Source: Sphingomonas sp. 35-24ZXX | Lineage (GTDB): Bacteria > Pseudomonadota > Alphaproteobacteria > Sphingomonadales > Sphingomonadaceae | Assembly: GCF_000786215.1 (NCBI RefSeq) | Contig: NZ_JROG01000009.1 | Coordinates: forward strand, 124,001-188,000 | DNA: 64,000 nucleotides | Direction: 5' to 3' | Shown here: positions 44,720-53,952 of the stretch, piece by piece | Numbering within the stretch: the stretch's first letter is position 1 | How the letters are laid out: every line of letters begins with the position of its first letter | Made by a program: the position numbers and the translations under genes | The notes under the pieces: generated by a model | The model's database searches: none | Told to the model about the DNA's origin: nothing | The model's input: the letters and a program-made list of their open reading frames with translations, nothing else

Positions 44720-45289
44720 CGGTGTGTCGCACTCCATCAGGGGCAGGGGGCCTGCGGGTCCGGCCCTACAGCAAATCTGACCGACACGAAATGTCCGCGC
44801 TGTACCCTCGCCCGAAACCAGAGGGCGCAATAATCAAACCTCGTTACCTTCCAGAATTTGAATAAATAGACGATGTGGGTACCATATCGGAATACGTGTC
44901 AGCGGGATGGTTAATGCCGCCTGGCATAAATTGCTTCAGTCATCACGATGTTGATTGCATCCAATGGAGCAATTATGCTGTCTTCGGCGCAGCTCATCAT
45001 AGATATTTGCTATTGAACCGGCGCATGGCTTTCTAATTCATTGATGCCAGCTTTGAAGTACGGTGGACTTCCAGCAGGGAGACTTGATCATGCACGATCA
45101 GTACGCCGAACCGCCATGCTGGCGGACATGACCAACCCGGGGTTTGCCGACAGTGGGATGCGCGGGATGGAGCTGGTGCGCCCGGCACCGCTGCCGCGGC
45201 TCACCGGATCTCGCGCCGCACCGCGCGCTCGGCGCGTCCCGGGCGTCAGGCTGGGAGCGGAAGGGCATCATGGAGACCATAGCGAGCCG
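44720..45289. other. Long AT-richer gap before the glycan-type cluster
   Basis: 570 bp without a convincing gene. An open frame continues into it from the glycosyltransferase (45041 on), but codon use is poor and no ribosome binding site is seen before 45290. The first ~300 bp are clearly AT-richer than the surroundings and could hold the promoter for the cluster. One weak stem, AATTGCT (44929-44935) with AGCAATT (44968-44974), is visible. No operator of a known type recognised. Confidence 0.5.
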
Positions 45290-46564
45290 ATGACGCTGCG
45301 TATCTTGTTCGTTGCGGGATTTTTTCCACCCTATTCCCCGCTGGGAGCGGTGCGCGCGCCGATGCTCGTGCGCTGGTGGCGTGCGCATGGCCATGACGTG
45401 CGAGTCATCGCCCTGCACAATCCGGGAGTTGCCGGGCAGCTCGAACCCGTGCTTCCGCCCGAGATGGTGCGTTATGTTCCCTTCACGCGCGCGGCGCCCA
45501 CGCTCGATCAGGCGGCCGGCAGCGTCAAGAAGCTGCTGGTCAAGCCAGAGCGGCCGCTCAAGCCGCATTGGGAAAGCCTTCGCACGCTCTACCGCCAGGT
45601 CGCGCATTTCCCGGATCGGTACCGCAGCTGGATCAGGCCGGCGGTGGCCGAGGGCGTGGCGCTGGCGCAGGACTGGCAGCCCGATGTCATCTATTCTACC
45701 GGCCCGCCGCATTCGGGGCATGTCGTCGCGCGCCGGCTTGCGGCGCGGCTGTGCCAGCCCTGGATTGCCGAGCTGCGCGATCTGTGGGCGGACAATCCCT
45801 ATAACGAGGGGCACCCGCTGTTCGAGCCGATCCTGCGGCGGTATGCCTGGGGAACCCTGGCGCATGCAACCGGGCATGTCGCGCTGACCCGGGGCTCGGC
45901 CCGCCGGGTATCCCAGGCGCTCGGTCGCCCGGTAACGCTGAGCTACAACGGCTTTGGCGCGGATGATTTTGTCGGGCTGGAAGCCGTTCCCGCGCTGGAT
46001 GCCGAGCGGCTGACGATCATCCACGCAGGGATCATCTATGCCGGCCAGCGCGAACCGACGATGCTGCTGGCCGCGCTGGCGAAGCTGGATGCCCAGACGC
46101 GTGCGCGCATCCGGCTGATCTTCTTTCACGACGAGCAATCGGTGCTGGCGACCAGTGCTGCCCGATACGGCGTCAGCGATTGTGTCGAGCTGCTGCCCCC
46201 GGTGCCGCGCCGCGAGATCCTGAAGCTCGAGCGGCAGGCTGATGCGCTGCTGCTGTGCCGCTGGGACAATCCGGCCGAAGATTCGATCATTCCGGGCAAG
46301 GTGTTCGAATATATCGGAGCCCGCCGCCCGATCCTGGCGACCGGGTCGGCCACCGGAGAAGCGGCAGATATCGTCCGGTCGGGTGGCTTCGGTGTGGTGC
46401 TGACCGATCCCGGCGATATCGCCCGGCAACTGAAGCAGTGGCTGGCGCAAAAACAGGCTCATGGGGGCCGTCTGCCCGATCTGCCCGACGAGCCGACCTA
46501 CGCCTATCTGCGCGAAACCCAGTTCCAGACGGTGGATGCCGCGCTTGCCGCTGCCGTGCGTTAG
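45290..46564 (+). CDS. GT4-type glycosyltransferase
   Basis: 424 residues from ATG 45290. N-terminal half begins LRILFVAGFFPPYSPLGAVRAPMLVRWW, and GPPHSGHVVARRLA matches a GT-B acceptor-domain pattern. The C-terminal half has the GT4 donor-site features EDSIIPGKVFEYIGARRPILAT. It probably transfers a sugar from a nucleotide sugar to a glycan precursor in the cytoplasm. It opens a four-gene group with a toroid protein, a formyltransferase and an AsnB-like enzyme. Alternative starts upstream (45164, 45116) lack support. Confidence 0.85.
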   Translation: MTLRILFVAGFFPPYSPLGAVRAPMLVRWWRAHGHDVRVIALHNPGVAGQLEPVLPPEMVRYVPFTRAAPTLDQAAGSVKKLLVKPERPLKPHWESLRTLYRQVAHFPDRYRSWIRPAVAEGVALAQDWQPDVIYSTGPPHSGHVVARRLAARLCQPWIAELRDLWADNPYNEGHPLFEPILRRYAWGTLAHATGHVALTRGSARRVSQALGRPVTLSYNGFGADDFVGLEAVPALDAERLTIIHAGIIYAGQREPTMLLAALAKLDAQTRARIRLIFFHDEQSVLATSAARYGVSDCVELLPPVPRREILKLERQADALLLCRWDNPAEDSIIPGKVFEYIGARRPILATGSATGEAADIVRSGGFGVVLTDPGDIARQLKQWLAQKQAHGGRLPDLPDEPTYAYLRETQFQTVDAALAAAVR

Positions 46565-46587
46565 AATGGTTTTAAGGCACCAGAGCT

Positions 46588-47811
46588 ATGGGTGAGGGCA
46601 TGCTCGCCGCCGCCAAAGCCGCTGCCCGCAATGTCCTCGATTGCCGCCCATGGGCTGCCGGACATGCCGCCTATCTGCTGCACCAGGTCAGTGGACGCGG
46701 GCCGATGGACGTCACAGGCGCGCAGGATGACGCGGCGATGCGGGCCGCGGCGCGTTGGCTTGCTGCCGCGCAGGACAGCCAATCCGATGGCGGCTTTTCG
46801 GGCCGCTACAAGCTCGCCAGCGGATGGTCGTCGAGCTATCCCGAAACCACCGGCTATCTCATTCCGACGCTGCTCAGGCTGGCAGAGCTCTGGGATGAGC
46901 CCGAATGGCACGAGCGGGCGGCGCGGGCGGTCGATTTCCTGCACGGCCTGCAACTGCCCGATGGCGCGTTTCCCGGAGGTGAGGTGCTCGAAAACCGCAC
47001 CGCGCCCTCGCCTTTCAACAGCGCGCAGATTCTGCATGGACTGACCCACTGGGTCCGCCATACCGATCACCCGCAGGCCAGGGCGGCGGCAGCGCGCTGT
47101 GCGGCCTGGCTGGTCTCGATGCAGGATGCCGACGGGGCGTTCCGGCGTCATTTCTATCTCGACGTCGCCGCGACCTATTCCGCGTTCCTGAGCTGCTGGC
47201 TCGCCGAATATGGTGATGCGTTCGGCGATACCGCCGCGCTCGCCAGCGCCGGGCGACATCTCGATTGGGTGCTGGCGCAGCAGGACAAGGCCACCGGATG
47301 GTTTGATCTCGCCGGATTTACGACCGGGCAGCACAGCGACCGAACCGCCTATACGCACACCATCGCCTATACCGTCGCGGGCGTGCTGACGACCAGCCGG
47401 TTGCTGCAGCGGACCGATGGCATCGCCGCCGCGCGCCATGCGGCAGAAGGCATCATGCGCCGGCTTGAACTGTCCGGACGGCTGCCCGGCGTGCTCGACT
47501 GGCGGTGGCGCGCAGTCGAACATCCGCAATGCCTGACCGGCAATGCCCAGATGGCGCTGATCTGGTTCGACCTGACCCGGCACGAAGGCGACTGGCGCTT
47601 TGCCAATGCGGGGCTGAAGGCGCTGGATCTGGTCAAGCACGCGCAGCAGCGCGACAATGCCAACACCGGGCTTGCCGGCGGCATCGGCGGGTCCGATCCG
47701 GTCTGGGGCAGCTATATCCCCAAGGCGCTGCCGAACTGGGCGGCCAAGTTCTTCATCGACGGCCTGATCGAAAAGCGCAGCCTTCTGCACGTGGCCGCGC
47801 AGCGGTCGTGA
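46588..47811 (+). CDS. Alpha/alpha-toroid protein (squalene-cyclase/prenyltransferase-like repeats)
   Basis: 407 residues of repeated helix pairs with the toroid spacing: AARWLAAAQDSQSDGGFSG, RAVDFLHGLQLPDGAFPG, CAAWLVSMQDADGAF, HLDWVLAQQDKATGWFDL. Each carries a QxxDGxF-like turn as in squalene-hopene cyclases and glycoside-type toroids. The squalene-cyclase DXDD motif is not seen, so cyclase activity is doubtful; a lyase or epimerase acting on a polysaccharide is possible. No signal peptide, so cytoplasmic. Stop and the next start overlap as GTGA. Confidence 0.75.
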   Translation: MGEGMLAAAKAAARNVLDCRPWAAGHAAYLLHQVSGRGPMDVTGAQDDAAMRAAARWLAAAQDSQSDGGFSGRYKLASGWSSSYPETTGYLIPTLLRLAELWDEPEWHERAARAVDFLHGLQLPDGAFPGGEVLENRTAPSPFNSAQILHGLTHWVRHTDHPQARAAAARCAAWLVSMQDADGAFRRHFYLDVAATYSAFLSCWLAEYGDAFGDTAALASAGRHLDWVLAQQDKATGWFDLAGFTTGQHSDRTAYTHTIAYTVAGVLTTSRLLQRTDGIAAARHAAEGIMRRLELSGRLPGVLDWRWRAVEHPQCLTGNAQMALIWFDLTRHEGDWRFANAGLKALDLVKHAQQRDNANTGLAGGIGGSDPVWGSYIPKALPNWAAKFFIDGLIEKRSLLHVAAQRS

Positions 47812-48581
47812 AGATCGCGCTGCTCACTCACAGGCGATCCTTGAAATGCGCGTCGGTCGCATCGGCGCTGGCCGCGCGCGGGATCCGCATCGCGCTGATC
47901 ATCTGCGAGCAGCCGCAGGTCGCACCCGCCGGGGCCCGTCTGCGCGCGCTGATGCTGGAGCGCGGACCCGGAGCGCTGGCGGACAAGCTGCGGGCTCGGC
48001 TGGGCTTGCCGCGCGATGCGGCGCCCCAGGCATCCGCCCCATCCGACCGCGCGCTGGATGCGGCAAGCTGTGGCGCGCAGCACGGCATTGCGCTGCTCGA
48101 TCTGCCCGACCTCACCTCTTCGGCATCGCTCGAACGCCTGCGTGCCGAGGCGATCGACCTGATGATCCATGCCGGCGCAGGCATCCTGCGCGCGCCGCTG
48201 CTGGCGGTGCCACGGTTGGGGGTGCTCAACGCGCATATGGGGGTGCTGCCGCGCTATCGCGGGATGAATGTCGCCGAATGGGCGGCATGGGAGGGTGGTC
48301 CGCTGGGGGCCACCGTGCACTGGATCGATCCCGGCATCGATACCGGGCGGATCATCCGCATCGCCCCTGTCGCAGGCCGGGGTCTGGGCAGCGTTGCATC
48401 CCTGCGCGCGGCGGTGGATGCAGCGCAGATCGATGCGCTGGCGGAGGTGGTCGAAGCGATCGTCGCATCCGGACAGCCGCCGACCGCTGCGCCGCAAGCG
48501 CGCGCGGATGGGCGGCAGTATTTCACGATGCACCCGCAGATCGCAGAGCTGCTCGAACAGCGCCTGGCTCAGTCGCAATAG
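47808..48581 (+). CDS. Formyltransferase-family protein
   Basis: 257 residues starting GTG 47808, which overlaps the toroid stop. It has the N10-formyl-THF transferase core: LGVLNAHMGVLPRYRG (the Asn-x-His pair) and WIDPGIDTGRII (the Asp). These are the catalytic Asn/His/Asp of Fmt and of sugar N-formyltransferases such as WbkC. The C-terminal tRNA-binding OB domain of Fmt is absent, so the substrate is probably a small molecule such as an amino sugar. The end overlaps the convergent amidotransferase gene by 13 bp. Confidence 0.82.
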   Translation: MKIALLTHRRSLKCASVASALAARGIRIALIICEQPQVAPAGARLRALMLERGPGALADKLRARLGLPRDAAPQASAPSDRALDAASCGAQHGIALLDLPDLTSSASLERLRAEAIDLMIHAGAGILRAPLLAVPRLGVLNAHMGVLPRYRGMNVAEWAAWEGGPLGATVHWIDPGIDTGRIIRIAPVAGRGLGSVASLRAAVDAAQIDALAEVVEAIVASGQPPTAAPQARADGRQYFTMHPQIAELLEQRLAQSQ

Positions 48582-50437
48582 GCCGCGCACCAGCGGTCGA
48601 ACATGGCAATCCCCCACAGCTGCTCGAGCGCGCGCCGTTCGTTGCGGCAGGCGCGCGCGACGATGGGCTGCAGGCCATCCAGCGCAATCCAGTTGTGAAA
48701 TTCGCGGCTCACCGGGACATATCCACCCGCTTCGCGCAGTCGCTCGGCAAACCAGGGGAAGATCGGCAAGGGGAAGCCCCTTTTGGGGGCATCGAGCACC
48801 GCATCGGGCAGCCGCGTGGCGACAAAGTCGCGCAGCACCGCCTTGGTGCGGAACTGCCCGTCGGCCCCGATCCGCGCCTCCATCGGCGTGCTCTGGCACC
48901 ATTCGACCAGGGGCAGGTGCAGGAACGGGACCCGCGTCTCCAGCGATGCGGCCATTGCCATCTTGTCGGCCTTCATCAGCAGATCCTCGACCAGCCAGGT
49001 TCCGAAATCGGCCTGCTGGCTCTGTGCGAGCGGATGGACGGTATCGGCCAGGCTGTACCAGCCCTGCACCAGATCAAAGGTCGGCACCATCTGCGGGCCC
49101 CGCCAGAACGCGGCCTTTTCGCTGTCGCTGATCGTCCAGCCGATATGCGCGGCCATGCCCCGGCGATACGCACCCGGCCCGCCTTGAGCCATCGCGCGAA
49201 AGATCGACGCCCGCTCGGGCGAGACCAGCCTGGCAGCGAGCCCCAGCAGCGATCTTGGCACAGGACCATAGCGGCGCGCTACCTTGGCGAGCGTGGCAAG
49301 GTCGGCGGGCCGGGTATAGCCCAGCAGAAGCTCGTCCGATCCCTCGCCGGACATCGCAACCTTGACGTGTTCGCTGGCCTTGCGCGACAACAGGTAGAGC
49401 GCCGCGCCGGTCGCATCGCCATAAGGCTCGTCGAAAGCGTGGACGACATCGTCCAGCGCGCCGAAATAGTCGGCGCGGGCCATGCGGATTTCATGATGCC
49501 GGGTGCCGAAACGTTGGGCGACCGCGCGGGCCAGCGGCAGTTCGTCATCGCCCCCTGCGCCATCGCCGCTGATCGAGAAGGTGTGCAAATCACGGTGGCC
49601 CAGCTCGCTTGCCGCCGCCACGATCGCCCCCGAATCGAGACCGCCCGAAAGAAAGGCTCCCACCGGGACATCGGCGGCGATGATATGGCTGTCGACTGCG
49701 GCAATGAACTGGTCGGCAAATTCGCGGGCATAGTCGCGCCCCGGATCGTGCGGACCGGGCGTCAGATCGGCCCGCCAATAGGTCTCGACCGTGTGCCTGT
49801 CTTCGGAAAGCGTGCGCCGCAGCATCTGGCCGGGCCCAAGCTTGCCGATGCCCGCCCAGATGGTGCGATCCGGCGGCATGAAGCGCATCGAGAGATAGTG
49901 CCAGAGCGCCTGCGGATCGATCGCGGGGCGGCCCGGCAGCGCGGCAAGGATCGCCTTGATCTCGCTGGCAAACAGAAGCTCGCCGTCAAGTTCGGCAATG
50001 TACAGCGGCTTGATGCCGACCTGATCGCGCGCAAGGATCAGCTCGTTGCTGCGCGGATCGTGGATCGCGATCGCAAACATGCCGTGCAACCGCGCGAACG
50101 CTGCGACACCCTCTGCATGATAGAGGTTGAGGATGACCTCGGTGTCCGACCGTGTCCGGAAGACATAGCCCCTGGCCTCCAGCTCGGAGCGCAAGGCCCG
50201 GAAATTGTAGATTTCGCCATTGAAGACGATGGTGACGCCGTCGGGCGTACTCATCGGCTGCTGGCCGAAGTGAAGGTCGATGATCGCCAGCCGGCGCATC
50301 GCGAGGGCCAGGCGAGGGGCCAGATGAACCCCGGCGCCATCGGGCCCGCGATGCACGATCGCCGCGTTCATCGCCGCAACGCGCCGCGCCAGCCGTTGGG
50401 GAGGGTCAGCGCTGATCAATCCAACTATGCCGCACAT
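48569..50437 (-). CDS. AsnB-type glutamine-dependent amidotransferase
   Basis: 622 residues. The N-terminal glutaminase domain (class II) has the catalytic Cys2 (MCGIVGLIS), NGEIYN and RSDTEVIL. The C-terminal synthetase domain has the ATP-pyrophosphatase loop SGGLDSGA. Either asparagine synthase or a homologue that amidates uronic acids in surface glycans (WbpS type); its place beside a GT4, a toroid and a formyltransferase favours the latter. Convergent with the formyltransferase gene (13-bp overlap). Confidence 0.85.
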   Translation of the reverse strand: MCGIVGLISADPPQRLARRVAAMNAAIVHRGPDGAGVHLAPRLALAMRRLAIIDLHFGQQPMSTPDGVTIVFNGEIYNFRALRSELEARGYVFRTRSDTEVILNLYHAEGVAAFARLHGMFAIAIHDPRSNELILARDQVGIKPLYIAELDGELLFASEIKAILAALPGRPAIDPQALWHYLSMRFMPPDRTIWAGIGKLGPGQMLRRTLSEDRHTVETYWRADLTPGPHDPGRDYAREFADQFIAAVDSHIIAADVPVGAFLSGGLDSGAIVAAASELGHRDLHTFSISGDGAGGDDELPLARAVAQRFGTRHHEIRMARADYFGALDDVVHAFDEPYGDATGAALYLLSRKASEHVKVAMSGEGSDELLLGYTRPADLATLAKVARRYGPVPRSLLGLAARLVSPERASIFRAMAQGGPGAYRRGMAAHIGWTISDSEKAAFWRGPQMVPTFDLVQGWYSLADTVHPLAQSQQADFGTWLVEDLLMKADKMAMAASLETRVPFLHLPLVEWCQSTPMEARIGADGQFRTKAVLRDFVATRLPDAVLDAPKRGFPLPIFPWFAERLREAGGYVPVSREFHNWIALDGLQPIVARACRNERRALEQLWGIAMFDRWCAAYCD

Positions 50438-50692
50438 GCGCGCAACCTAATCAAAAAATCCTGAGAAACGCAGTATTGCGGCGATAGAAAAACCCCTGTC
50501 GCGGTCATCAGCAACGTCAATCGCCGGTCTCCTAAAGAAAGCGCTATTGCGACCTTTTATCAATCATTGCAGTTCTGGCGTCGATGGTGGGACTCAAGGG
50601 TTTGTTTCTCCAATCAACCACATAGCTGCTAGCTATCCTGCGAACCGATCAATATAGCATGGCGACACACGTCGGAGGTGGGGCGGCTCTTT

Positions 50693-51958
50693 ATGCTGAC
50701 GAAATTGGGTTCCTGGGTGAAACGCCACAAGCTGTGGTCGGCTTTGATCGCCCTTGTCGTGCTTTTTGTCGTCTATCGCATCGTCCGCCCTGTTCCGCAT
50801 GACTATGAATACATGGGGGAAACCGCCGCGCGCGGCGAGGTGGTCCGGGTCGTTTCGGCCAGCGGCAAGGTACGCGCGCTCAACACGATCAAGGTCGGCA
50901 CCGAAGTGTCGGGCCAGGTCACCAAGGTCTATGTCGATTTCAATTCGCCGGTGACGGCGGGACAGATTCTCGCCGAGATCGACCCGACGCGGGTGCGCGC
51001 CCGGGTGCAGCAGACCGAGGCGCAGGTGGCGCTGGCGCGCGCCGGGTTGCAGCAGACCGCGGCCAATGTCGCGCGGGCACGGTCCGAGCTGGAAATCCAG
51101 GAGCGCGACTTTGCCCGGCAGCGCGCGCTGGCAGAGCGCGGTTTCGTCTCCAAGGCCAATCTCGATACCGCCCAGACCCGGCTGAACAGCGCGCGCAACG
51201 CGCTGGATGTCGCGCTGGCGCAAACGCAGAGCGGCAACGCGCAGATCCGCCAGGCCACCGCCGAACTGTCGTCGGCGCGGCTGGACCTCAACCGCACGGT
51301 GATCATCGCGCCAGCGAGCGGGGTTATCATCGACAAGCTGGTCGAACCGGGGACCACGGTCGCTGCCAGCTTCCAGACGCCCAACCTGTTCGAAATCGCC
51401 GCAGACACCACCAAGATGCAGGTCGAGGCATCGGTCGACGAGGCCGATATCGGCCAGATCAACGAAGGCCAGGACGTCCGCTTCACGGTCGACAGCTATC
51501 CCGACGACGTGTTTCGCGCCAAGGTGCGCCAGGTCCGCAAGGCGCCGGTCGAAACGCAGAATGTCGTCAGCTATCTGGTGATCATCGATGTCGACAATCT
51601 CGACGGAAAGCTGCTGCCCGGCATGACCGCCAATGTCGAGATCATCACCGGCGCGAAGCCCAATGTGCTGCGCGTGCCCACCAACGCGCTGCGTTTCCGC
51701 CCGAAGGTCGCGGACCGGGAAGAGGCACCCAAGGATGCGCCGGGCAAGCAGCAGGCGCCCCGCCAGACCCTGTATGTCGCGGGCACGGACCCCTATAAGC
51801 CGGTCCGCAAGCAGGTACGGATCGGCCTGCAGGGGGATGAATATACCGAGATCCTGTCGGGCATCAAAGCCGGGGATACGGTTCTGGTCCGCACCAAATC
51901 GCTCAAGCCCAAGGCAGAGACCGAAGACACGGAAGACGATGACAGCGCCGCTTCTTGA
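50693..51958 (+). CDS. MacA-type periplasmic adaptor (RND/ABC efflux)
   Basis: 421 residues from ATG 50693. A membrane-anchor helix (LWSALIALVVLFVVYRIV) is followed by a lipoyl domain (GKVRALNTIKVGTEVSGQV), a long coiled-coil hairpin (about residues 110-210, TEAQVALARAGLQQTAAN), and a beta-barrel domain. It should link the inner-membrane ABC permease to TolC, which is encoded separately in this window at 60861. A 20-bp overlap joins it to the ATPase gene. Confidence 0.9.
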   Translation: MLTKLGSWVKRHKLWSALIALVVLFVVYRIVRPVPHDYEYMGETAARGEVVRVVSASGKVRALNTIKVGTEVSGQVTKVYVDFNSPVTAGQILAEIDPTRVRARVQQTEAQVALARAGLQQTAANVARARSELEIQERDFARQRALAERGFVSKANLDTAQTRLNSARNALDVALAQTQSGNAQIRQATAELSSARLDLNRTVIIAPASGVIIDKLVEPGTTVAASFQTPNLFEIAADTTKMQVEASVDEADIGQINEGQDVRFTVDSYPDDVFRAKVRQVRKAPVETQNVVSYLVIIDVDNLDGKLLPGMTANVEIITGAKPNVLRVPTNALRFRPKVADREEAPKDAPGKQQAPRQTLYVAGTDPYKPVRKQVRIGLQGDEYTEILSGIKAGDTVLVRTKSLKPKAETEDTEDDDSAAS

Positions 51959-52652
51959 AACGCATGATCTGGTCAAGAATTATGTGATCGGTGGCGAGCT
52001 GGTGCACGCCGTCAACCGTGTATCCTTGAGCATCCAGCGCGGCGAGTTCGTCGCGATCATGGGAGCGAGCGGTTCGGGCAAGTCCACCTTCATGAACATG
52101 ATCGGCTGCCTCGACGTCCCGACCTCGGGCACGTTGCTGCTCGACGGCATCGACACCAAGACGCTGGACAGCGATGCGCTGGCGGACATCCGCAACCGCA
52201 AGATCGGCTTTGTCTTCCAGCAGTTCAACCTGCTCGCCCGCACCAGCGCGCTCGACAATGTGGCGGTGCCGCTGATCTATGCCGGCGTGCGCGCGGCCGA
52301 GCGGCGCGAGCAGGCCCAGGCCAAGCTCGAGGCGATGGGCCTGGCCAATCGAATGCAGAACACCCCGGCCAAGCTGTCCGGCGGCCAGCAGCAGCGTGTC
52401 GCCATTGCCCGCGCACTGGTCACCGATCCGCTGATCCTGCTGGCGGACGAGCCGACCGGCGCGCTTGATACGCAGACCTCGCTCGACATCATGGGTATCT
52501 TCCAGAAGCTCAACGACGATGGCATCACCCTGGTCATCGTCACCCACGAGCCTGATATTGCCGAATATGCCGAACGCCGCATCGTGTTTCGCGATGGCAA
52601 GGTGATCGAGGATGCGCCGGTGCAGTCGCGCCGGCGGGCCGTGGTCGCATGA
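51939..52652 (+). CDS. MacB/LolD-type ABC transporter ATPase
   Basis: 237 residues. Walker A GASGSGKST, Q-loop FVFQQFNLL, ABC signature LSGGQQQR, Walker B LILLADEPTGALD and H-loop VTHEP. This pattern is typical of the MacB/LolD group. It powers the permease encoded next. The start at 51939 lies inside the adaptor gene, and the stop overlaps the permease start (ATGA). Confidence 0.93.
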   Translation: MTAPLLETHDLVKNYVIGGELVHAVNRVSLSIQRGEFVAIMGASGSGKSTFMNMIGCLDVPTSGTLLLDGIDTKTLDSDALADIRNRKIGFVFQQFNLLARTSALDNVAVPLIYAGVRAAERREQAQAKLEAMGLANRMQNTPAKLSGGQQQRVAIARALVTDPLILLADEPTGALDTQTSLDIMGIFQKLNDDGITLVIVTHEPDIAEYAERRIVFRDGKVIEDAPVQSRRRAVVA

Positions 52653-53899
52653 GCGATCTGCTGAGCGGCATCGCCGGATGGGGCGTCAACGTCGCCATCG
52701 CGGTCACCGCGCTGCGCACCAATCTGCTGCGCTCGATCCTGACCACTTTGGGCGTGATGATCGGGGTGTTTTCGGTGATCCTGGCCGTCGCGGTGGGCAA
52801 TGGTGCGCAGGTTTCGGTGACGCAGCAGATCGCCACCCTGGGCTCGAACATGGCGATCGTGGTGCCCGAGCCCGAACGCGCCAATGGCCCGCCCCGGCCC
52901 GGCGACCGCGGGCGGCTGACCGAACGCGATGGCAAGGCTATCGCCCGCGAGGTGCCCGGGGTCATCGCGGTCGCGCCGCAGATCCGCACCAGCGTGCAGA
53001 TGGTCACCGGCGGCCGAAGTGCCTCGACCCAGGCGATCGGTTCGACCGAATCCTTTGCCAGCATTTCCAATCTCGACACCGCCGATGGCCGCTTCCTAAC
53101 CAAGAGCGACGTCGGTGCTGCCACCCGGGTGGTGGTGATCGGCCAGACGGTCGCCGACAAGCTGTTCATCGACATCAACCCGATCGGCGAGACGGTGCGC
53201 ATCAACCGCGTGCCGTTCACCGTGATCGGCCTGCTCGAAAGCAAGGGCAGCAATCTGGGCAACGACAATGACGACCAGATCGTGATGCCAATCTCGACAT
53301 TGCGCCAGCGGCTGTCGACCACGACCGCGCAGGGCCCCGATGATGTGACCTTGCTGTTCGTCGGCTTCGAAGACGAGGAGTCGCTGATCGCCGGCGACCG
53401 CGAGATCAAGACCCTGCTGCGCGCGCGCTACCGGGTATCGAAGGGCAAGATCACGCCCTTTACCGTGCGCACCACCAAGGAGATTGCCGAGACATCGGGG
53501 GAGGTGACGCAGATCTTCCAGGCGGTGCTGGTGGCCATCGCCTCGATCTCGCTGCTGGTCGGCGGCATCGGCATCATGAACATCATGCTGGTCAGCGTCA
53601 CCGAGCGGACCCGCGAAATCGGCTTGCGCATGGCGTTGGGGGCCAAGCGGCGCGATATTCGCAACCAGTTCCTGGTCGAGGCGGCGGTGCTGTGCATCAT
53701 CGGCGGGGCGATCGGTCTGACCCTGGCGATGGTCGCGGCCGCGGTCTTCCAGCAGGTGGCCGACTTTCCGGCACCGATCGGCTGGGATACCGCGCTGCTG
53801 GCCATTGCCTTTTCCGCCGTGATCGGGCTGGTATTCGGCGGTTACCCTGCCATTCGCGCCTCGCGCCTGTCGCCGATCGAGGCGCTGCGCAGCGAATAG
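52649..53899 (+). CDS. MacB-type ABC permease
   Basis: 416 residues. One N-terminal membrane helix (LLRSILTTLGVMIGVFSVILAVAVGNGAQ), a large periplasmic MacB core (residues ~55-280), and three C-terminal helices (IASISLLVGGIGIMNIMLVSVTERTREIG). The last segment is the FtsX-like signature. The substrate is unknown: macrolide, peptide or lipid. Third gene of the operon. Confidence 0.92.
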   Translation: MSDLLSGIAGWGVNVAIAVTALRTNLLRSILTTLGVMIGVFSVILAVAVGNGAQVSVTQQIATLGSNMAIVVPEPERANGPPRPGDRGRLTERDGKAIAREVPGVIAVAPQIRTSVQMVTGGRSASTQAIGSTESFASISNLDTADGRFLTKSDVGAATRVVVIGQTVADKLFIDINPIGETVRINRVPFTVIGLLESKGSNLGNDNDDQIVMPISTLRQRLSTTTAQGPDDVTLLFVGFEDEESLIAGDREIKTLLRARYRVSKGKITPFTVRTTKEIAETSGEVTQIFQAVLVAIASISLLVGGIGIMNIMLVSVTERTREIGLRMALGAKRRDIRNQFLVEAAVLCIIGGAIGLTLAMVAAAVFQQVADFPAPIGWDTALLAIAFSAVIGLVFGGYPAIRASRLSPIEALRSE

Positions 53900-53952
53900 T
53901 CCGTGATCGCTACCGAAGCTGCCGGTATCGCCCTGTCCTGGAGAGATTGCTG

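Noticed and set aside
41787-44732. 981-codon - strand open frame
   Set aside because: Antisense to the metalloprotease; composition typical of a GC-rich shadow.
50622-50637. ATAGC/GCTAT palindrome before the MacA-type gene
   Set aside because: Only five paired bases; too short to support an operator call.
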